This document shows positions 1 to 4,043 of a stretch of 5,102 nucleotides of DNA, in pieces (position 1 is the first letter of the stretch; the number at the start of each line of letters is the position of its first letter). The notes beneath the pieces were generated by a model. It saw only the letters and a program-made list of their open reading frames with translations. It had not been told where the DNA came from and searched no databases. A program made the translations under genes and the position numbers. Origin of the DNA: Planctomycetota bacterium (GTDB lineage Bacteria; Planctomycetota; Phycisphaerae; UBA1845). The DNA lies in the NCBI GenBank assembly GCA_022567365.1, contig JADFHG010000302.1, positions 1-5,102 of the forward strand. Direction: 5' to 3'.

Positions 1-1025
1 GAAGGATGGTTGAGGCGGAGGGTCCAACTCATTTCGGGGATATGCACGAGCCCCTCGAGCCCGGGCTCGAGTTTCACAAACGTCCCGTAGTTCATGATCT
101 TGACGACCTCGCCCTTCACCCGCGAGCCGATCGGGTAGCGCGCTTCGACCTGTTCCCAGGGGTTCGGCGTCAGTTGCTTCAAACCCAGCGCAATCTTCTC
201 CTTGTTGCGATCCACGTTGAGAACTTTGACTTCGATCTCTTCATCGATCCGAAGAACCTGAGACGGGTGCGCCACGCGGTCCCAGCTCATGTCCGAAATG
301 TGCAGCAGGCCGTCGATACCGCCAAGATCGACAAACGCCCCGAAGTCGGCGATGTTCTTCACGCTGCCCTTGCGCACTTCGCCCACCTCGATGGTCGCGA
401 GCACTTTCTCCTTGGCGGCCGCGCGCTGGTCTTCGATCAGACGACGACGAGAGATGACGATATTGCGCCGCTCCGTGTCGATCTTGAGGATCTGAGCCTC
501 GATCTCCTGACCGATGTACATGCCGATGTCGCCCGGTCGGCGAATGTCCACCTGCGATGCCGGGAGAAATACGGGGTAGCCGATATCGACAAGCAGCCCT
601 CCCTTGATCTTGCGCATGACCCGACCGCTGACCACGTCGCCTTCGTTCTTGGTACCGACGATGCGGTTCCAATTCAGGTAGCGGTCGGCTTTGCGCTTGG
701 AGAGGACGATGTGCCCGCTGTCCGATTCGACGGCTTCGAGCCATACGGCCACCTCGTCGCCCACTTCGACCGAAGAGGGATCGTCCCACTCGTTGCCTGG
801 GATGATGCCCTCGCTCTTGAGCCCGACGTCCACGACGATATCGTCACCGGCACGCCCGACGACGCGGCCTGTATGTACCGACCCCGTCTTGTATTCGTTC
901 TCGTCGCCCTCGAGAATACCGCTGACGATGTCGTCGGCGTCTCCCCCGGAAAACAGCTCTGCCAGCTCGGCGTCCAATCCGGTGGCAGCCGCGTCGATTT
1001 CACTAATCAGGTTGTGATCTACCAT
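1..1025 (-). CDS. rpsA: Ribosomal protein S1, 30S subunit (partial, C-terminus outside window)
   Basis: S1 is the 30S-subunit protein that captures mRNA and helps initiate translation. Reading the minus strand from ATG at 1025 gives 341 uninterrupted codons running off the window at base 1. After an acidic N-terminal segment (residues 1-46) come S1/OB-fold repeats at about 47-111, 128-194 and 215-283, and the start of a fourth at about 300. Repeat 3 carries the classic block VKNIADFGAFVDLGGIDGLL followed by HISDMSW (222-248). The fourth has NYGTFVKLEPGLEGLVHI and EMSW then NHP (312-341), like repeat 4 of six-repeat S1 proteins, so roughly 200 residues are probably missing. The start is chosen because MVDHNLISEID resembles S1 N-termini I recall from Planctomycetes. 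The frame stays open for some distance upstream, and the ribosome site is weak (GGAAGAG about 16 bases upstream). Identity is very secure; the exact start is less so. Confidence 0.96.
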   Translation of the reverse strand, partial: MVDHNLISEIDAAATGLDAELAELFSGGDADDIVSGILEGDENEYKTGSVHTGRVVGRAGDDIVVDVGLKSEGIIPGNEWDDPSSVEVGDEVAVWLEAVESDSGHIVLSKRKADRYLNWNRIVGTKNEGDVVSGRVMRKIKGGLLVDIGYPVFLPASQVDIRRPGDIGMYIGQEIEAQILKIDTERRNIVISRRRLIEDQRAAAKEKVLATIEVGEVRKGSVKNIADFGAFVDLGGIDGLLHISDMSWDRVAHPSQVLRIDEEIEVKVLNVDRNKEKIALGLKQLTPNPWEQVEARYPIGSRVKGEVVKIMNYGTFVKLEPGLEGLVHIPEMSWTLRLNHP

Positions 1026-1132
1026 TCGTCCCAGGCTCTTCCAGCCACAAGTTCGTGCCCCGCCACACCGCGGCTCCTCGCGTCCGCCACGCTGCGGGTA
1101 GGACAGCTCTATGTCGCCATTCCGGCGCAACG

Positions 1133-1153
1133 CACGTGGAGCGATTCCACGTG
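1133..1153 (-). promoter_or_regulatory. Perfect 8-bp hairpin in the presumed rpsA leader
   Basis: CACGTGGA at 1133-1140 and TCCACGTG at 1146-1153 are exact inverted repeats around a 5-base loop. The element lies about 110 bases upstream of the rpsA start and just downstream of a candidate promoter, so it would fold near the 5' end of the mRNA. No T-run follows on either strand, which argues against an intrinsic terminator. A role in S1 autoregulation or as a protein-binding operator is inference only. Confidence 0.4.
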
Positions 1154-1181
1154 TCCAGCGAAAGCGCCGGTATCAATCGAG

Positions 1182-1210
1182 AATATAACCGCGGTACCGA
1201 TCGTAGGCCA
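1182..1210 (-). promoter_or_regulatory. Candidate sigma70-type promoter for rpsA
   Basis: On the minus strand, TATATT (1182-1187, 5/6 to the -10 consensus) lies 17 bases downstream of TGGCCT (1205-1210, only 3/6 to the -35 consensus). The spacer contains overlapping palindromes (CCGCGG, CGGTACCG), which may be chance in GC-rich DNA. Transcription would begin near 1175, giving a leader of about 150 bases. A rival is TTGACG (1283-1288) with CATGAT (1259-1264) at 18-base spacing. Neither is proven. Confidence 0.3.
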
Positions 1211-1304
1211 GTTTCTTCCCGTTACCAGATCGTCACCGCGGACCCGTCGTTCGAGACAATCATGCGTCGCCCCGGGTTTCAACGTCAAACGGAACCGGCG
1301 TTTC

Positions 1305-1355
1305 CCGGCGGATCGGACACAGCCGATTTCGGACCGGAAAGGGGGCGTCCGCCGG
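1305..1355. repeat. Inverted repeat enclosing two small hairpins (possible three-way junction)
   Basis: CCGGCGGA (1305-1312) and TCCGCCGG (1348-1355) are exact 8-base complements. The 35 enclosed bases contain two further pairings: TCGG/CCGA (1313-1316 with 1323-1326) and TTTC/GAAA (1327-1330 with 1337-1340). Together they could form an outer stem with two arms. It may be the 3' region of the rpmH transcript or an unrelated RNA, and no function is recognised. Such pairings also arise by chance at this GC content. Confidence 0.3.
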
Positions 1356-1475
1356 ATGCCCGCCGACCGGAAGCCGCGATGGTGACCGGGCACCGTGCGA
1401 TCCCCGAGGCGCCCGGGAAAGACACCGCTTGCCCCTTTCGCGGAGCAGCCGGGGGTTGGGGGCGAAGGGCTGGGT

Positions 1476-1613
1476 TCACACACAACTGATCTTGTGGAAG
1501 CCGTGCCGGCGCTTCCGGTTGATCAGCTTGCGCCCGCGGAAGGACCTCATTCTTGCCCGAAAACCCTGCTTGCGAGCCCGTTTGATCCTGCTGTTGCGCC
1601 TCGGATAGTGCAT
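1476..1613 (-). CDS. rpmH: Ribosomal protein L34, 50S subunit
   Basis: L34 is a small, very basic protein of the large ribosomal subunit. The 45-residue product has the family core: a short N-terminus MHYPRRNSRIKRARK, then GFRARM (17-22), RGRK (26-29), INRKRR (31-36) and a basic tail. Length fits the usual 44-50 residues. The tail reads HGFHKISCV rather than the common GRKRLxx ending, a mild oddity. ATG at 1613 is chosen because it gives the family-typical length. An in-frame ATG at 1661 would add 16 residues with no L34 counterpart. A purine-rich AAGAGAG about 14 bases upstream may serve as the ribosome site. L34 genes usually sit beside rnpA and near dnaA/oriC; here neither is seen, and rpsA follows on the same strand after 450 bases. 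Confidence 0.9.
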   Translation of the reverse strand: MHYPRRNSRIKRARKQGFRARMRSFRGRKLINRKRRHGFHKISCV

Positions 1614-1685
1614 ACGTTCGCCACGCTCTCTTACTTGTTTTCCATACCATGCGGACCGCAATCGGGCCGTCCCGCCGAGCCCGGC

Positions 1686-1713
1686 ATTGTACCACCCCGC
1701 CAGCCCAATGCAA
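1686..1713 (-). promoter_or_regulatory. Candidate extended -10 promoter for rpmH
   Basis: On the minus strand, TACAAT (1686-1691, 5/6 to TATAAT) is directly preceded by TGG, which fits an extended -10 (TGn). TTGCAT (1708-1713) stands 16 bases upstream as a weak -35 (TTG matched). Transcription would start near 1679, leaving a leader of about 65 bases before the rpmH ATG. The placement between divergent genes supports it. Confidence 0.45.
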
Positions 1714-1770
1714 CCCGCCTCGGCTCACACCATCCGTCCTCCCATACCGAACCGATGCGCGGCCCGCGCC

Positions 1771-1799
1771 GGACCGGCACGCGGAGTGTCCTCCGGTCC
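1771..1799. repeat. 7-bp inverted repeat in the divergent promoter region
   Basis: GGACCGG (1771-1777) and CCGGTCC (1793-1799) are exact complements around 15 bases, with a possible inner CAC/GTG pairing (1778-1780 with 1786-1788). It lies between the two candidate promoters, so it could be an operator, but there is no T-run and no second copy nearby. Chance is a serious alternative. Confidence 0.25.
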
Positions 1800-1906
1800 C
1801 GGCTGACGGTCATCGCCCTCGACGCTACGTCTGGGTTTCCTCCCGAGCTCGCGCGACCGAAGCTCGAAGGTCGTGGGCCGCGATTTGCCCGCTTTTCCGC
1901 CTGGAT

Positions 1907-1935
1907 TTGACGCCATGGGCTTCCGATAGTATTCT
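1907..1935 (+). promoter_or_regulatory. Candidate sigma70-type promoter for rnc
   Basis: TTGACG (1907-1912, 5/6 to the -35 consensus) is followed after exactly 17 bases by TATTCT (1930-1935, 4/6 to the -10 consensus). Transcription would begin near 1942, giving rnc a leader of about 150 bases. The overlapping TAGTAT (1927-1932) is an alternative -10, but its 14-base spacing is poor. Confidence 0.45.
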
Positions 1936-2017
1936 GTCGGGCGACAACGATGGGGATCGTCGGCGCACGCCTCGTGCGCGACTCCATGTCACGCGACAGT
2001 ATTCGGCATTGATGCCG
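1935..2017 (+). promoter_or_regulatory. Cluster of four perfect hairpins in the rnc leader
   Basis: Four exact inverted repeats occur between the candidate promoter and rnc. They are TGTCG/CGACA (1935-1946, 2-base loop), ACGAT/ATCGT (1947-1960, loop GGGG), GCGCACG/CGTGCGC (1963-1979, 3-base loop) and CGGCAT/ATGCCG (2004-2017, 2-base loop). The first overlaps the -10 end and presumed start point, so it may act as a DNA palindrome rather than RNA. The last three would lie in the mRNA leader. In Escherichia coli, RNase III cleaves a stem-loop in its own mRNA leader to limit its synthesis. A similar role here is inference. The stems are much shorter than the roughly two helical turns RNase III prefers, unless they stack or pair differently. 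Confidence 0.4.
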
Positions 2018-2095
2018 GCCCACGACGAAACGCGCAAAACCGTGCGATATCACCGGTGAGTGCGCGTTTCGCCGTCGGCCCGTGGGAATTTAGCC

Positions 2096-2791
2096 GTGAA
2101 CGATTCGGACGTGCTCGCCCGGGCGCAGGACGCTTTGGGCTACGAATTCCACGACAAGACGCTCCTCCAGACCGCGCTGACCCATTCGTCCGTCGCCAAC
2201 ACCCGTCTCAGCAGCAACGAGCGCCTCGAGTTCCTTGGCGACTCCGTGCTCGGCTTGGTCGTCTGCGAGATGCTGTTTCGAGACTACGACGACTGGCTCG
2301 AGGGCGATCTCACAAAGGTCAAGTCGGTCGTGGTTTCGAGGCGCGTGTGTGCCGAAATGACCGACGCTTTGGGCTTGGCCGACTTTCTCATTCTCGGAAA
2401 GGGCATCGCCGGCGCGACGGCCATGCCCATGTCCCTCCGGGCGGCCGCGTTTGAATCCGTCATCGGCGCCATGTTTCTCGACGGCGGGATCGACGCCGCG
2501 CGGGATTTCATCCTGCGCAACATCACCCCGCACGTCGCCGCATCGACGCGGGCCGCCGAGCAGGAAAACTACAAATCCCTTCTTCAGCAATTCGTGCAGC
2601 GCCGCATGTCCACCACCCCGCGCTACGAAGGACTCGACGAGCAGGGTCCGGACCACAGCAAGTGTTTTGAAGTCTGCGTGGTGGTCGGCGACCAGCGCTT
2701 CCCCAGCGCCTGGGGTCCAACGAAAAAACAGGCCGAGCAGGAAGCCGCCAAACGAGCACTAGCCGTCCTCCGCGCCAACGCGAGCGACTGA
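2096..2791 (+). CDS. rnc: Ribonuclease III
   Basis: RNase III cuts double-stranded RNA, processing rRNA precursors and some mRNAs as a homodimer in the cytoplasm. The 231-residue product has the family order and length. The endonuclease domain occupies about 6-145, with TALTHSS (26-32) and the signature NERLEFLGDSVL (41-52). A dsRNA-binding domain follows at about 157-227 (NYKSLLQQF, then GPTKKQAEQEAAKRAL at 207-222). Expected metal-binding carboxylates are present at E42, E45, D49 and E120, but the Asp normally three residues before the last Glu (DxxE) is Ala117, in the run RAAAFES. GTG at 2096 is preferred: VNDSDVLARAQ is a typical beginning and GGGA stands 8 bases upstream. GTG at 2060, adding 12 residues, is the alternative. 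It is divergent from rpmH and probably has its own promoter. The identity is secure; full catalytic competence is not. Confidence 0.96.
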   Translation: MNDSDVLARAQDALGYEFHDKTLLQTALTHSSVANTRLSSNERLEFLGDSVLGLVVCEMLFRDYDDWLEGDLTKVKSVVVSRRVCAEMTDALGLADFLILGKGIAGATAMPMSLRAAAFESVIGAMFLDGGIDAARDFILRNITPHVAASTRAAEQENYKSLLQQFVQRRMSTTPRYEGLDEQGPDHSKCFEVCVVVGDQRFPSAWGPTKKQAEQEAAKRALAVLRANASD

Positions 2792-2794
2792 TCG

Positions 2795-2813
2795 GCCCGC
2801 CCCCCGCGCGGGC
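2795..2813 (+). terminator. GC-rich hairpin just after rnc (weak terminator candidate)
   Basis: GCCCGC (2795-2800) pairs exactly with GCGGGC (2808-2813) around a 7-base loop, starting 4 bases after the rnc stop. No T-run follows, so it is not a standard intrinsic terminator. It could still stabilise the rnc 3' end or reduce read-through into the methylase gene. Confidence 0.25.
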
Positions 2814-2873
2814 GCGTTGCCGCATGCGATTATGGAACACGTATCGCGAGGTGGCGTCGATTGCCATCACCCG

Positions 2874-2879
2874 TAGAAT
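2874..2879 (+). promoter_or_regulatory. Candidate -10 box for a leaderless methylase mRNA
   Basis: TAGAAT (5/6 to TATAAT) lies 7 bases before the ATG at 2887, the spacing expected if transcription begins at or next to the start codon. No ribosome-binding sequence precedes that ATG, which fits a leaderless message. No convincing -35 is seen, so this is tentative. Confidence 0.25.
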
Positions 2880-2886
2880 ATCCGTC

Positions 2887-4035
2887 ATGTCGTCTGCAAA
2901 GGCATTCATTTGCCCCCCCACGTGGATTCGCCGCAAGAAGTGGCCGAAGCCTCCGCCGGTATCCGGCGGGACATTTTCGATCGTCGATCTGTTCTGCGGC
3001 TGCGGAGGGCTAACGCTTGGCGCCTGGGAGGCAGCGCGTGCCAACAACAGAAGACTGAAAGTCAAACTTGCGATTGACACGTGTGGCGATGCGCTGGCCG
3101 TGTACCGAGCGAACTTCGGCGTCTCGAAGAAAACGGCTCGAGAGATCGATATCCGCGAAGTGTTTCCTGGGAAGCTGGGATCACGGCCGCAAGCTGTCGA
3201 ACTAACAGCGGTGCGCAAGGCCGGCAAGGTCGATATCCTTGTGGCAGGACCGCCTTGCCAGGGACATTCGGACCTGAATAACCACACACGGCGAAAAGAC
3301 CCCAGGAACGGCCTCTATCTGCGCGTCACTCGCGCCGTCGAGTTGCTAAGGCCAGGAATCGTACTCATCGAGAACGTGGGCGCGGTCATTCACGACCACT
3401 CGAACGTCGTGGCGCGTAGTGTCGAGATGATGCAATCAATCGGATACACGGTCGCGACCCGGATTGTCCGGGCTTCGACCCTCGGACTACCACAGCGCCG
3501 CAAGCGACACATCCTCCTCGCCGTGCGCGGTGCCGACTGGAACGTGGCCGACGCCTTCCCAACCGACGATCAGCAGCCCGTACCCATCTCTGACTACCTG
3601 GCCGACATCGAGGACGAACCGGAACACCGAACCGAGATGTTCCGCACGCCATCTCGCATGACGCTTCGCAACCGCAAGCGCGTCGAATATCTGTTCAAGC
3701 GCGATGCTTACAACTTGCCGAACAAGCATCGCCCGCCGTGTCACGAGAACGGCCACAGCTACATCTCCATGTACGGTCGCCTGCACTGGGACCAACCGGC
3801 CCAAACGATCACCACCGGTTTCGGCTCCATGGGCCAAGGGAGATTCGTCCACCCCACGCGACAGCGGGTAATCACCCCCCACGAAGCCGCCAGAATCCAG
3901 GGCTTCCCGGACTTCTTCGATTTCTCAGGGGCAAGGACACGGCGATCGTTGCAGGACATGATTGGCAATGCCGTACCGCCGGTTGTCGCGGCCTGGGTGT
4001 TGGCATTGCGGTTTCCTCGGGCACAACCTGAATGA
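2887..4035 (+). CDS. DNA (cytosine-5-)-methyltransferase
   Basis: It transfers a methyl group from S-adenosylmethionine to C5 of cytosine within a specific DNA sequence. Nearly all conserved blocks of the C5 family are visible in the 382-residue product. Motif I is DLFCGCGGLTLG (34-45) for cofactor binding, and D64 is the motif II-type acidic residue. Motif IV is GPPCQGHSDLN (121-131) with catalytic Cys124. Motif VI is ENV (162-164), motif VIII is QRRKR (203-207), motif IX is RLHWDQPAQTITT (298-310) and motif X is GNAVPPVVA (360-368), preceded by TPHEAARIQGFPDFF. The target-recognition region between VIII and IX is short, about 90 residues, so the target site cannot be read from it. ATG at 2887 is chosen over the in-frame ATG at 2824, whose 21 extra residues look unrelated; a -10-like TAGAAT precedes 2887. 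The stop almost touches the next gene, a DUF262 protein, suggesting an operon. It is more likely part of a restriction or defence system than a housekeeping orphan. The enzyme class is certain; the role is inferred. Confidence 0.95.
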   Translation: MSSAKAFICPPTWIRRKKWPKPPPVSGGTFSIVDLFCGCGGLTLGAWEAARANNRRLKVKLAIDTCGDALAVYRANFGVSKKTAREIDIREVFPGKLGSRPQAVELTAVRKAGKVDILVAGPPCQGHSDLNNHTRRKDPRNGLYLRVTRAVELLRPGIVLIENVGAVIHDHSNVVARSVEMMQSIGYTVATRIVRASTLGLPQRRKRHILLAVRGADWNVADAFPTDDQQPVPISDYLADIEDEPEHRTEMFRTPSRMTLRNRKRVEYLFKRDAYNLPNKHRPPCHENGHSYISMYGRLHWDQPAQTITTGFGSMGQGRFVHPTRQRVITPHEAARIQGFPDFFDFSGARTRRSLQDMIGNAVPPVVAAWVLALRFPRAQPE

Positions 4036-4043
4036 GAAGCGAC

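Larger units (their letters stand above)
1026..1475. other. Intergenic region between rpmH and rpsA, no convincing gene
   Basis: Open frames cross this stretch on both strands, but their translations are Arg/Pro/Ser/Gly-rich without recognisable domains, as expected of non-coding GC-rich DNA. I looked specifically for rnpA, which usually follows rpmH, and found none of its RNR-type signature in any frame. I see no tRNA. The contents are the candidate rpsA promoter and leader hairpin, a possible structured element at 1305-1355, and presumably the 3' end of the rpmH transcript, though no clear hairpin-plus-T-run terminator is visible. Confidence 0.6.
1614..2095. other. Divergent intergenic region between rpmH and rnc
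   Basis: This region holds the outward-facing candidate promoters for rpmH (minus) and rnc (plus) and the hairpin-rich rnc leader described separately. The middle part, about 1715-1906, encodes nothing I recognise; open frames there translate to low-complexity Arg/Pro/Gly/Ser text. It contains one longer inverted repeat at 1771-1799. I see no tRNA and no mobile-element ends. Confidence 0.6.

Noticed and set aside
1245..1265. GTTCGAGAC resembling a tRNA T-loop
   Set aside because: The flanking bases do not form a T-stem and no acceptor or anticodon arm can be drawn.
6..1385. Long plus-strand open frame of 459 codons
   Set aside because: It lies antisense to the unmistakable S1 gene for most of its length; its product has no recognisable domain and is a by-product of GC-rich codon use on the other strand.
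1109..1483. Minus-strand frame right after rpmH as a candidate rnpA
   Set aside because: It has the right position and about the right length, but lacks the RnpA signature (conserved RNRxKR-type helix and the FxR start), and its composition looks non-coding.
1395..2059. Several overlapping frames on both strands around rpmH and the divergent region
   Set aside because: Translations are Arg/Pro/Ser-rich without motifs, and none has a ribosome site or a plausible neighbour relation.
2824..2886. Extended N-terminus of the methylase from ATG at 2824
   Set aside because: No ribosome site, the added 21 residues resemble no methylase N-terminus, and a -10-like box falls inside this stretch; kept only as an alternative start.
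2523..3287. Minus-strand frame of 254 codons spanning the rnc-methylase junction
   Set aside because: It is antisense to the dsRNA-binding domain of RNase III and methylase motifs I-IV, both certain genes.
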